Positions 52,295 through 61,979 of a DNA stretch of 64,000 bases are shown one piece after another. Each line of letters starts with the position of its first letter. The first letter of the stretch is position 1. Location: assembly GCF_017741815.1 (NCBI RefSeq), contig NZ_JAGHMF010000034.1, forward strand, positions 434,001 through 498,000. The letters are read 5' to 3'. Origin of the DNA: Rhizobium sp. 16-488-2b (lineage in GTDB: Bacteria; Pseudomonadota; Alphaproteobacteria; Rhizobiales; Rhizobiaceae). A model generated the notes under the pieces. It saw only the letters and a list, made by a program, of their open reading frames with translations, did not search any database and was not told the origin of the DNA. The position numbers were made by a program, and so were the translations under genes.

Positions 52295-53554
52295 ATGAAA
52301 AGACTGATAACCGCAACGCTGCTGGCCACGATGATGGCGGGTACGGCGATGGCCGACACGACGCTGAAGCTCGTCGAGGTGATCACCAGCCCCGAGCGCA
52401 CCGAAACCCTGAAATCGCTTGTCGGCAAGTTCGAAGCTGCCAATCCCGGCACCAAGGTCGACATCATCTCGCTGCCCTGGAACGAAGCGTTCCAGAAGTT
52501 CGCGACCATGGTATCGGCGGGCGACACCCCTGACGTCATGGAAATGCCGGATACCTGGCTCTCGCTCTACGCCAACAACGGCATGCTGGAGAGCCTTGAG
52601 CCCTACCTCGAAAAGTGGGAATACACCAAAGGCCTGACGCCGCGCGCGCTGGAACTCGGCCGCGACGTCAAGAACACCGCCTACATGCTGCCCTACGGCT
52701 TCTATCTGCGCGCGCTGTTCTACAACAAGAACCTCTTCAAGGAAGCCGGCGTTTCCGAACCGCCGAAGACGATGGACGAGTTCGTCGCCGCCTCCGAAAA
52801 GGTCTCCAAGCTTCCCGGCAAGTCCGGCTACTGCCTGCGCGGCGGACCGGGCGGCCTGAACGGCTGGGTTATGTTCGGAGCGACGATGGCCGGCTCCAAC
52901 AAGTTCTTCAACGACGACGGCACCTCGACCATGAACAGCGAAGGCTGGACCAAGGGTCTCGAGTGGGTGGTCGATCTCTACAAGAAGGGCCTGGCGCCGA
53001 AGGACAGCGTCAACTGGGGCTTCAACGAGACCGTCGCCGGCTTCTATTCCGGCACCTGCGCCATGCTCGACCAGGATCCGGATGCCCTGATCGCGGTTGC
53101 CCAGCGCATGAAGCCGGAAGATTTCGGCGTCACCAAGATGCCTGTCGGCCCGAGCGGCAAGGGCTTCACGACCATCGGTTTTGCTGGTTGGTCGATGTTC
53201 ACCACCAGCCAGAACAAGGATCTGTCCTGGAAGCTGATCGAAACGCTTGAATCGCCCGAAGGCAACATCGAGTGGAACAAGCGCACCGGCGCTCTTCCGG
53301 TTCATACTTCGGCCGAGAAGGATCCCTTCTACGCCAGCGAGCAGTTCAAGGGCTGGTTCGATGAACTGGCCGACAAGAACATCGTCCCGACCGTGATGCC
53401 GACCTACCTCGAGGAATTCGCCTTCTTCAAGGATTCGCTCGCCATCAAGACGACGCAGCAGGCGCTTCTCGGCGATATCACGCCGAAGGAACTGGCTGAC
53501 CAGTGGGCGGACTATCTGACCAAGGCTCAGCAGAAGTACCTCGCGAAGAAGTAA
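52295..53554 (+). CDS. ABC transporter substrate-binding protein (sugar, CUT1 type)
   Basis: A 419-aa periplasmic protein with signal peptide MKRLITATLLATMMAGTAMA and the extracellular solute-binding family 1 fold (FEAANPGTKVDIISLPWNE, DTPDVMEMPDTWLSLYANNG, LPYGFYLRALFYNKNLFKEA). Ligand probably a di- or oligosaccharide or glycoside. GGGGGAACTGAGC precedes the ATG. It is separated from the permease genes by a RIME-like repeat. Confidence 0.93.
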   Translation: MKRLITATLLATMMAGTAMADTTLKLVEVITSPERTETLKSLVGKFEAANPGTKVDIISLPWNEAFQKFATMVSAGDTPDVMEMPDTWLSLYANNGMLESLEPYLEKWEYTKGLTPRALELGRDVKNTAYMLPYGFYLRALFYNKNLFKEAGVSEPPKTMDEFVAASEKVSKLPGKSGYCLRGGPGGLNGWVMFGATMAGSNKFFNDDGTSTMNSEGWTKGLEWVVDLYKKGLAPKDSVNWGFNETVAGFYSGTCAMLDQDPDALIAVAQRMKPEDFGVTKMPVGPSGKGFTTIGFAGWSMFTTSQNKDLSWKLIETLESPEGNIEWNKRTGALPVHTSAEKDPFYASEQFKGWFDELADKNIVPTVMPTYLEEFAFFKDSLAIKTTQQALLGDITPKELADQWADYLTKAQQKYLAKK

Positions 53555-53571
53555 GCGGGCTTAGAGCAAGC

Positions 53572-53690
53572 AGCCCCCTCATCCGACCCTACGGGCCACC
53601 TTCTCCCCAAGGGGAGAAGGGAATGGAGACGTCGCGGCAAATCCCTTCTCCCCAACGGGGAGAAGGTGCCGGCAGGCGGATGAGGGGGCT
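53572..53690. repeat. RIME-like rhizobial palindromic intergenic repeat
   Basis: 119 bp. Outer arms AGCCCCCTCATCCG and CGGATGAGGGGGCT are perfect inverted repeats. Inside are two hairpins, CCTTCTCCCC-AA-GGGGAGAAGG (53599-53620) and CCTTCTCCCC-AAC-GGGGAGAAGG (53644-53666). The layout and sequence fit RIME-type elements known from Sinorhizobium and Rhizobium. Confidence 0.85.
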
Positions 53691-53735
53691 ACCCCCGATC
53701 GGGGTCCTATAGTCGAACCATGAAAGCCGCCCAAG

Positions 53736-54671
53736 ATGACCATGACCGCCGATACGCTCGACAGTCGCCGTGACCGCCGGTCGTGGCTGAAGCGCGTCGC
53801 CGATGCCTCGGAACCCTATCTCTACAGCGCCCCATCGCTCGTCCTCATCATTGCCGTGATGCTGGTGCCGCTGGTGATCGGCGTGTCCTATGCGTTCCGC
53901 GATATCCAGCTTCTGAACCCCTTTTCCGGCGGCTTTGTCGGGCTGGAGCATTTTCGCGACCTCTCCAAGGACGCCGCCTTTTATGGCGCGCTGAAGAACA
54001 CGCTCTGGTGGACCGGCGCGTCGGTCGTCCTGCAGTTCATCTTCGGGCTTATCCTCGCGCTTTTGCTCGACAAGCCGTTCTGGGGCAGGGGCCTCGTCCA
54101 GGCGCTGGTGTTTCTGCCCTGGGCCGTCCCGTCGTTTCTCGCCGGCCTCAATTGGGCATGGCTGTTCAACCCGGTGATCGGGCCTATCCCGCACTGGCTC
54201 TATGCGCTCGGCCTTATGAGCGAGCCGCGCAACATCCTTTCCGACCCGCAGTACGCCATGTGGGGGCCGATCATCGCCAATGTCTGGTGGGGCATTCCCT
54301 TCTTCGCCATCACGCTGCTGGCCGCCCTTCAGGCAATTCCGCGTGACCTCTACGAGGCAGCCTCGATCGACGGCGCCACTTGGTTCCAGCGGTTCCGCTC
54401 GATCACGCTGCCGTTTCTCGCGCCGACGATCGCGATCACCGTGCTGCTGCGCACCGTATGGGTGTCGAACTTCGCCGATCTCATCGTCGTTATGACCGGC
54501 GGTGGTCCGGCCGACCGTACGCAGATCGTTGCCAGTTATATCTTCACCCAGGCGTTCAAGCGGCTCGATTTCGGATACGCCTCGGCGATCGCGCTTGTGC
54601 TGCTGGTGTTGCTGCTCGCCTATTCCATGCTGATCATCCTGCTTCGGCAGACCCTGCTGAACAAGGATTGA
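53736..54671 (+). CDS. Sugar ABC transporter permease 1 (CUT1, MalF type)
   Basis: A 311-aa permease with six membrane segments and the EAA loop EAASIDGATWFQRFRSITLP that docks to the ATPase. The N-terminus is charged (TLDSRRDRRSWLKRV). An upstream ATG within the intergenic sequence is not clear, so the start is taken at 53736. Three bases separate it from the second permease. Confidence 0.94.
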   Translation: MTMTADTLDSRRDRRSWLKRVADASEPYLYSAPSLVLIIAVMLVPLVIGVSYAFRDIQLLNPFSGGFVGLEHFRDLSKDAAFYGALKNTLWWTGASVVLQFIFGLILALLLDKPFWGRGLVQALVFLPWAVPSFLAGLNWAWLFNPVIGPIPHWLYALGLMSEPRNILSDPQYAMWGPIIANVWWGIPFFAITLLAALQAIPRDLYEAASIDGATWFQRFRSITLPFLAPTIAITVLLRTVWVSNFADLIVVMTGGGPADRTQIVASYIFTQAFKRLDFGYASAIALVLLVLLLAYSMLIILLRQTLLNKD

Positions 54672-54674
54672 GCC

Positions 54675-55505
54675 ATGAGACGATCCATCATCCCCACCAT
54701 CGCGCACCGTCTGGCGATCCTGTGCTACATCGTATTCGCGCTGTTTCCGCTGTTCTGGCTGCTCAAGGTCTCCGTCACGCCCAACGACCTTCTCTATTCC
54801 GAAGGTGTCCGGATGTGGCCGTCGCGCACGACCTGGGAGCACTATAGCTTCGTTCTCCAGCACAGCGCGTTCCCGACATTCTTCAAGAACAGCCTTATCG
54901 TGTCGGCCTCGACCGCCGTCGTCGTCACGATCTGTGCCTCGCTTTCGGGCTATGCGCTCTCGCGGTTCAATTTCCGGGCGAAATACTGGATCGTGGCGCT
55001 GATGCTGCTGACGCAGATGTTCCCGCTGGTCATGCTGGTCGCGCCGATCTTCAAGATCCTGACGCCGCTGCATCTGACCAACAGCCTCACCGGCCTCGTC
55101 GTCGTCTACACCGCCTTCAACGTGCCCTTTGCGACCTTCCTGATGCAGTCCTTCTTCGACGGCATTCCGAAGGATCTCGAGGAGGCCGCGATGATCGACG
55201 GCGCGACGCAGTTCACCGCGTTTCGCCAGATCATCCTGCCGCTGACATTGCCGGGGATCGCAGCCACGCTCGGCTTCGTCTTCACCGCGGCCTGGAGCGA
55301 GCTGCTCTTCGCGTTGATGTTGATCAACGGCAACGACGCAGCGACCTTCCCGGTCGGGCTACTGACTTTCGTGGGCAAATTCTCGGTCGATTTCGGACAG
55401 ATGATGGCGGCGGGTGTTCTCGCGCTCATCCCGGCCGGTCTCTTCTTCCTTCTCATCCAGCGCTACCTCGTCCAGGGCCTGACGGCCGGCGCGGTCAAGG
55501 GTTAA
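54675..55505 (+). CDS. Sugar ABC transporter permease 2 (CUT1, MalG type)
   Basis: A 276-aa permease with six membrane segments and EAA loop EEAAMIDGATQFTAFRQIIL. Partner of the preceding permease; followed by the ATPase 4 bases later. Ordinary member of the family. Confidence 0.94.
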   Translation: MRRSIIPTIAHRLAILCYIVFALFPLFWLLKVSVTPNDLLYSEGVRMWPSRTTWEHYSFVLQHSAFPTFFKNSLIVSASTAVVVTICASLSGYALSRFNFRAKYWIVALMLLTQMFPLVMLVAPIFKILTPLHLTNSLTGLVVVYTAFNVPFATFLMQSFFDGIPKDLEEAAMIDGATQFTAFRQIILPLTLPGIAATLGFVFTAAWSELLFALMLINGNDAATFPVGLLTFVGKFSVDFGQMMAAGVLALIPAGLFFLLIQRYLVQGLTAGAVKG

Positions 55506-55509
55506 TCAC

Positions 55510-56568
<1,059 letters not shown>

Positions 56569-56574
56569 TCGCCT

Positions 56575-57711
56575 CTAAGTCTCGAAGATCAAGAGGACAT
56601 AGGCCACGAAGAGAACGAGGTGCACCGCTCCCTGCATCAGATGCGTGCGGCCGCTGGAAAAGGTGATGATGCTCAAGGCGAGCGTCAGCACCAGCATGAT
56701 CGGGCTGCTGTGTTCGAGGCCGAGTATGACGGGGTTTCCCGTGAGGTGGCTGATGACGAGCATGGCGGGGACGGTGAGGCCGATGGTCGAGAGCACCGAG
56801 CCGAGGAAGATGTTCACCGATCGTTGCAGGTGATTGGCGACCGATGCCCGCACCGCGCTGATCGCCTCGGGCGTCGCCACCAGAACGGCCATGATCACGC
56901 CGCCAAGGGCCGCCGGCGCGCGTAGCGTCTCGATGAAATAATCGATCGGCGGCGCCAGTTGCTCGACCAGGAACACGACCAGCGACATGTAAAGCGCGAG
57001 CATCACGATCGGCCACCAAAGCGGTCCTTGATGATCGTGGTGACGACTTTGAGGTAGCGCTTCTTCGGTATCGTCGATGAAAAAGCCCCGATGGCGTCCT
57101 GTCTGCAGCATCAGGAACACGCCGTAGAGCCCGACCGAGATGAACGCCAGCACCGTCTGCTGGACGGTCGAATAGCCCGGTCCGCCGCTGGGGTGGGTAA
57201 AATTCGGCATGATCATGCTGAGCGTTGCCAAAGGCACGATCACGCCGAGATAGGCGTTCGCGCCTTGCAAGTTATGCCTCTGCTCATGCCGCCGCCATGC
57301 ACCGAGGAGAAGAGATAACCCCACCATTCCGTTCAGGATGATCATGACAACGGCGAAGAGCGTATCGCGGACCAGCGTCGGGTTGTTCTCGCCATGCTGC
57401 ATCACGGCGGTGATGGCCACGACCTCGATCGTGGTGATCGCGAGCGTCAGTATCAGCGTTCCATAGGGTTCGCCCAGGCGCTCGGCAAGGTGATCGGCAT
57501 GCCGCACCACTGCTAGTGCCGAGCCGAGCACGACGGAGAAGAGCCAGATGAAGATCAGCGTCAGCCAGAAGGGATTGGCGAGCAGCGCGAACAGCGCCGG
57601 ACCGTGAAATAGGAAGGCGAGGCTTGTCAGCGCGCTGATTGCAAGGAACCACTCCCGCTGCAGCAGACTGCCGGTCGGAGGGCGGTGCAGCGTTCCCGCA
57701 TCTGCTGTCAC
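56575..57711 (-). CDS. Calcium/proton antiporter family protein (ChaA-like)
   Basis: A 378-aa membrane protein of the CaCA superfamily with about 11 hydrophobic segments and two alpha-repeat motifs: TLAITTIEVVAITAVM in the first half and VATPEAISAVRAS in the second. I chose the GTG at 57711 with GGGAG upstream; the frame stays open 23 codons further. Probable role: Ca2+ or Na+ exchange for protons at the inner membrane. Confidence 0.88.
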   Translation of the reverse strand: MTADAGTLHRPPTGSLLQREWFLAISALTSLAFLFHGPALFALLANPFWLTLIFIWLFSVVLGSALAVVRHADHLAERLGEPYGTLILTLAITTIEVVAITAVMQHGENNPTLVRDTLFAVVMIILNGMVGLSLLLGAWRRHEQRHNLQGANAYLGVIVPLATLSMIMPNFTHPSGGPGYSTVQQTVLAFISVGLYGVFLMLQTGRHRGFFIDDTEEALPQSRHHDHQGPLWWPIVMLALYMSLVVFLVEQLAPPIDYFIETLRAPAALGGVIMAVLVATPEAISAVRASVANHLQRSVNIFLGSVLSTIGLTVPAMLVISHLTGNPVILGLEHSSPIMLVLTLALSIITFSSGRTHLMQGAVHLVLFVAYVLLIFET

Positions 57712-57819
57712 GTCGCAATTCTCCCACAGCTTTCCGCCCCAGGTGATGAAAGCACGGGCCTTGGCTGGCCTCAAGCTCAAATCAACCGAGCGTTTCGCGC
57801 GAGGCGCTTGTTTTTGGGG

Positions 57820-58749
57820 TCACAGGTTGCGTTTGCTGTGAGCAATGAACGCACGCACAGCCGGAGACGCCTCGGTCTTCCTGTAGGCGACGACGAGATC
57901 CGATGTCACGTTGGCATGCGGCAGCGGCACGTATCGGATGCCTGGCAGCCTGACGCATTCGAGCGATTTCGGCACGATCGCCACGCCCGCGCCGATCGCA
58001 ACCATGCTGCCGATACCCGTGAAGTCCCAGGACGTGGAATTGATGTTCGGCTCGAAGCCCGCTTCCTTGCAGGCAGCAAAGGTCGTGCCGTGGAAGCCGA
58101 CGTCGCGCGGTTGCTGCGGTGTCAAAAACACATCGCCAGCGAGGCCGGCAAGATTGGCGGCGCCGCGCTCCAGCGTCAGCGGATGTCCATCCGGCACCAT
58201 CAGGACTAAGGGCTCGCGGCGGATGATATGGGTGGCAAGGCCATCCGGGATGGGCGCAGGGCCGCGAATGAAGGCGAAGTCGAGCAGGCCCTCGACGATG
58301 CGGGTGAGCTGCTTGCGCAGTTCCATCTCCGTCAGTTCGATCTCGACACCGGGATGATCGCGCTTGTAGGCCTTGATCGACTGCACGACCGCGCCGGAAT
58401 AGGCGGCCGACGCCACATATCCGATGGAGACGCGCCCGGTCTCGCCGCGACTGACCCTGTTGACCGCCACCATCGCGACATCCGCCTGAGCGAGGATCTT
58501 CGTCGCCTCGTCGTAGAGCACCTGGCCGGACTGCGTGAGATGGACGGACCGTCTCGTGCGATCGAGAAGCGACGTTCCGAGAATCTCCTCAAGGCTCATG
58601 ATCTGCTGGCTCAGGCCCGGCTGCGCGATGCCTAGCCTCGCGGCCGCGCGCTCAAAATTGCGCTCCTCGACAAGCGCCACGAAATATTTGAGGTGGCGCA
58701 GTTCAAAGGAAGCGTTGCGGGCAGGTCTTCGTGAGTCCGGGTTCGTCAT
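57820..58749 (-). CDS. LysR-family regulator
   Basis: A 309-aa regulator with an N-terminal HTH (ERNFERAAARLGIAQPGLSQ) and a C-terminal periplasmic-binding-like effector domain (about 95-300). It is divergent from the TonB receptor across 132 bases and lies behind no other gene on its strand, so it may control the siderophore genes, itself or the antiporter. Effector unknown. Confidence 0.93.
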   Translation of the reverse strand: MTNPDSRRPARNASFELRHLKYFVALVEERNFERAAARLGIAQPGLSQQIMSLEEILGTSLLDRTRRSVHLTQSGQVLYDEATKILAQADVAMVAVNRVSRGETGRVSIGYVASAAYSGAVVQSIKAYKRDHPGVEIELTEMELRKQLTRIVEGLLDFAFIRGPAPIPDGLATHIIRREPLVLMVPDGHPLTLERGAANLAGLAGDVFLTPQQPRDVGFHGTTFAACKEAGFEPNINSTSWDFTGIGSMVAIGAGVAIVPKSLECVRLPGIRYVPLPHANVTSDLVVAYRKTEASPAVRAFIAHSKRNL

Positions 58750-58760
58750 GTGGGGTGCGC

Positions 58761-58777
58761 TTCAGAATAATTATAAA
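58761..58777. promoter_or_regulatory. Possible Irr (ICE-type) box
   Basis: TTCAGAATAATTATAAA matches the Irr motif TTTAGAA-N3-TTCTAAA, as I recall it, at 12 of 14 fixed positions. It lies between the LysR gene and the TonB receptor, about 100 bases before the latter. Confidence 0.4.
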
Positions 58778-58881
58778 CTATGAGCGTCTGAAAATATCAT
58801 AAGCAAGAATGATGAAAATACCCCCTGTCATTTATTGGATGAAATAGGATAAGATGACTAAACAAGTCCAGTTTTCGGATC

Positions 58882-61053
58882 GTGACTGGATTGGGCGGTA
58901 GAGTGGCAAGACACCTTAGTTTCATGGAAGCGCTGGCAGCAACGGCAGTGGTGGGCGTATCGGTAACGGCTCCGGCGCAGTTGCGCGCTGAGGATGGCGA
59001 CAGCGCAACGGCGCTTGCGCCGATCACCGTGCAAGCCAAGGGGGCGGAAGATCCGAAGGGCCCCGTAAAAGGCTTCGTCGCGAAGACCAGTTCGACCGCG
59101 ACCAAGACGGGGACGCCGCTACTTGAGACCCAGCAATCCATTTCAGTCGTCACCACCGATCAGATCCGCGCCCAGGGCGCCGAAACGGTCGGGCAGGCGG
59201 TCGAATATACGCCCGGTGTTTCCGGCACGCCCTATGGCTCCGATCCGCGTTTCGATTCTCCGAGAATCCGCGGCTTCGACGGTCGCCAGTCGCAATATCT
59301 GAACGGCCTGAAGATGATGCGCACCGCCGGCGCGCCGGCGGTTGATCCCTACCAGCTGGAGCGCATCGAGGTCCTGAGGGGCCCGGCATCGGTCATGTAC
59401 GGCCAGGGCAATCCCGGCGGCATGATCAACCTGATCAGCAAGCGGCCGGTGTTCGAGCGTTTCGGCGAAGTCGGCCTGCAGGCAGGAAGCTATGACACCT
59501 ACGGCTCGTACTTCGATGTCGGCGGTCCGCTCAGCGATGGCTCCGACTTCGCCTATCGCGTCACGGGCCTGGTGCGCGCCGCCGGTGCCCAGACGGACAA
59601 TCTCGATAACGATCGCTATTTCATCGCCCCGGCGCTGACATGGCAGCCCGATGACGACACCAAGCTGACGATCCTCACCAGCGTCCAGCACGACAACCCG
59701 AGCACCCCATCCAGCCTGCCGGCCCAGCTGACACTCAACGCAACGAACAATCGGCTCTCGCGCGACTTCTTCGTCGGCGACGAGAGCTTCGATCGTTCCT
59801 CGCGCACGCTGACAAACCTTGGCTACGAGTTCGAACATCGCCTGAACGACGTCTGGACCTTCCGCCAGAACGTTCGCTATTCCAATTTCGACTGGAATTA
59901 CCAGGCGCTTGGCATGGCCACCTCAGGTCTCGCCGCCGACGGCCGGACCATCAATCGCAACGCGACCTTCCAGGACGAAAACCTCAACACCTTCAACATC
60001 GACAACAATTTCCTCGCCGAATTCGATACCGGCGACGTCGATCACAAGCTGCTTGTCGGCCTCGACTACCGATACTTCGCCAACGATGCCAGCACCCAAT
60101 TCTGGAGCGCGACGCCGCTTGATGCGTTCAATCCCGTCTATGGTGGTCCGATCAGGCTGACGTCAAAGACGACGGACGCGCATGTCGTCTCCGACCTGCA
60201 GCAGCTTGGCGTCTACATCCAGGACGAGATGGCCTACAACAATTGGCGCGCGACGCTTGGCCTCCGGCAGGATTGGGCGAGCACGAGCGGCACCTCCTTG
60301 AATGGCAGAACCAACGTCGAGCGGTCGCTCGACAAGGATGATCACAAGCTGACCGGTCGCGCCGGGCTGGGCTATGTCTTCGACAATGGCATTGCCCCCT
60401 ATATCAGCTACGCCACCTCCTTCGAGCCGGTTCCGGTGCCGACAACAGGCCAGCTGCTGGACCCGACGACGGGCAAGCAGGTGGAGATCGGCGTCAAGTA
60501 TCAGCCCGAGGGCTGGAACGGCTTCGTCTCCGCCGCCGTCTTCGATCTCCGCCAGAACAACGTCTCGAACACGGTCGCTCTTCCCGGCGGCGGAACGACG
60601 ATCGCGCAGATCGGTGAGGTGCACGCGCGGGGCGTGGAACTCGAAGGTGTGGCAAGTCTCGCCGACGGGCTGGACCTGCACGCCGCCTACACGTACATGG
60701 ACACGGAAATTCTGGGGCGAACGGACAATGGCAATCGCCTGGACAACGTTCCGGCAAACGCCGCCAGCCTTTGGCTCGATTACACCTTCCAGGAGGGAAG
60801 CGATCTCGATGGCTTCGGCATTGGCGGTGGCGTGAGATATGTGGGACAGCGCTATGGCGATACCGCCAATACATTCGATCTCGGTGGCGTGGCGCTTCTC
60901 GACGCGGCGATCCGCTACAAGAAGGATGGTGTTACCGCGTCACTCAATCTCAAGAACATTGCGGACAAGAACTATGTCTCAAGCTGCTCCTCGTTCGGTT
61001 GCACCTATGGTGATGGCCGCACGGTCATGGCCAGGTTGAGTTTTGCCTGGTAG
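58882..61053 (+). CDS. TonB-dependent siderophore receptor (FhuA/FoxA type)
   Basis: A 723-aa outer-membrane receptor. A signal segment (EALAATAVVGVSVTAPAQ) is followed by a TonB-box-like stretch (LAPITVQAKG), a plug domain (STATKTGTPLLETQQSISVV, RIEVLRGPASVMYGQGNPGG) and a 22-strand barrel ending in MARLSFAW with a terminal aromatic residue. The start is GTG at 58882 in the open frame; a GTG at 58903 or ATG at 58924 would also leave a signal peptide. Imports a ferric siderophore, probably hydroxamate. Confidence 0.93.
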   Translation: MTGLGGRVARHLSFMEALAATAVVGVSVTAPAQLRAEDGDSATALAPITVQAKGAEDPKGPVKGFVAKTSSTATKTGTPLLETQQSISVVTTDQIRAQGAETVGQAVEYTPGVSGTPYGSDPRFDSPRIRGFDGRQSQYLNGLKMMRTAGAPAVDPYQLERIEVLRGPASVMYGQGNPGGMINLISKRPVFERFGEVGLQAGSYDTYGSYFDVGGPLSDGSDFAYRVTGLVRAAGAQTDNLDNDRYFIAPALTWQPDDDTKLTILTSVQHDNPSTPSSLPAQLTLNATNNRLSRDFFVGDESFDRSSRTLTNLGYEFEHRLNDVWTFRQNVRYSNFDWNYQALGMATSGLAADGRTINRNATFQDENLNTFNIDNNFLAEFDTGDVDHKLLVGLDYRYFANDASTQFWSATPLDAFNPVYGGPIRLTSKTTDAHVVSDLQQLGVYIQDEMAYNNWRATLGLRQDWASTSGTSLNGRTNVERSLDKDDHKLTGRAGLGYVFDNGIAPYISYATSFEPVPVPTTGQLLDPTTGKQVEIGVKYQPEGWNGFVSAAVFDLRQNNVSNTVALPGGGTTIAQIGEVHARGVELEGVASLADGLDLHAAYTYMDTEILGRTDNGNRLDNVPANAASLWLDYTFQEGSDLDGFGIGGGVRYVGQRYGDTANTFDLGGVALLDAAIRYKKDGVTASLNLKNIADKNYVSSCSSFGCTYGDGRTVMARLSFAW

Positions 61054-61073
61054 TTGGCAGATAAAGTGGGCGT

Positions 61074-61979
61074 ATGATTTCAGACAATTCCAACAGGTCA
61101 GCTCTGATCGGGCGGCGGCAGGCTCTTGGCCTGCTCGCTGCCCTTGCCGTTGCATGGGATGCGAAGGCGGCGGCAAGGCCAAGCCGCATCGCGGCGATCG
61201 ACTGGGCGATGCTTGAAACCCTGATGGCGCTCGGCGTGACCCCGATTGCGGCCACCGAGCTCCTGCAGTTCCGCAGCGACGCTGTCGAGCCGCAGATCCC
61301 GTCTTCCGTCGTCGATCTCGGCCTGCGCGGCTCGCCCAATTTCGAGCTGCTGCACCTGCTGAAGCCCGAACTCATCCTGATCTCGCCCTTCTACGTCAGG
61401 CATCAGCCGGCGCTGGAGGCCATCGCCCCCGTCTACTCGCTGCCTTTCTACGTTCAGGGCGAACCGCCCTATGCCAAGGCGCTGAACGCCGTCTCGCAAT
61501 TGGGTGATCTGCTCGGTCGGACGGACGCCGCGGCCAAGGTGCTGACCGAGCAGGACGCATTGCTGGCGGGCCTTCGCCAACAGCTCGTTCCGTTCGCGGC
61601 ACGGCCGACCTACATCATCAATATCGGCGATTCCCGTCACTTTCGCGCCTTCGGCGCCGACAGCATGTTCGGAGACATCCTGCAGCGGCTCGGTCTTCCG
61701 AATGCCTGGACGGACCGATCACGCTTCACGTTTGCAGCGCCGGTACCCATGGAAAACCTCGCCGCCAATCCCGAGGCGCGTATCGTCATCGTTTCAGATA
61801 TCCCCGTCGAGGCGCGAAGCAGTCTGCGCAACAGCATGATCTGGAAGTCGCTCAAGCCGGTCAAAGAAGGGCGTGTCGTCAACATCGGCAACGTCAACCC
61901 CTATGGCGGCATCACCGCCGGGCTTCGCTTCGCGCGGCTCTTGAGCGAAGCGCTCGTCAAAGGCGGAGAGACGCTTTGA
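61074..61979 (+). CDS. fhuD: Siderophore ABC transporter substrate-binding protein (FhuD type)
   Basis: A 301-aa binding protein with a Tat-like signal (GRRQALGLLAALAVAWDAKA), the class III helical-backbone fold (AIDWAMLETLMALGVTPIA, LLHLLKPELILISPFY) and ending GGETL. Tat-type signals are common in FhuD. It follows the receptor by 20 bases and overlaps the permease by 4 bases. Confidence 0.88.
   Translation: MISDNSNRSALIGRRQALGLLAALAVAWDAKAAARPSRIAAIDWAMLETLMALGVTPIAATELLQFRSDAVEPQIPSSVVDLGLRGSPNFELLHLLKPELILISPFYVRHQPALEAIAPVYSLPFYVQGEPPYAKALNAVSQLGDLLGRTDAAAKVLTEQDALLAGLRQQLVPFAARPTYIINIGDSRHFRAFGADSMFGDILQRLGLPNAWTDRSRFTFAAPVPMENLAANPEARIVIVSDIPVEARSSLRNSMIWKSLKPVKEGRVVNIGNVNPYGGITAGLRFARLLSEALVKGGETL

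Noticed and set aside
51098..53305. 735-codon minus-strand open frame opposite the PLP enzyme and binding-protein genes
   Set aside because: A high-GC shadow rich in Arg, His and Asp without domain pattern; the plus-strand genes are clear families.
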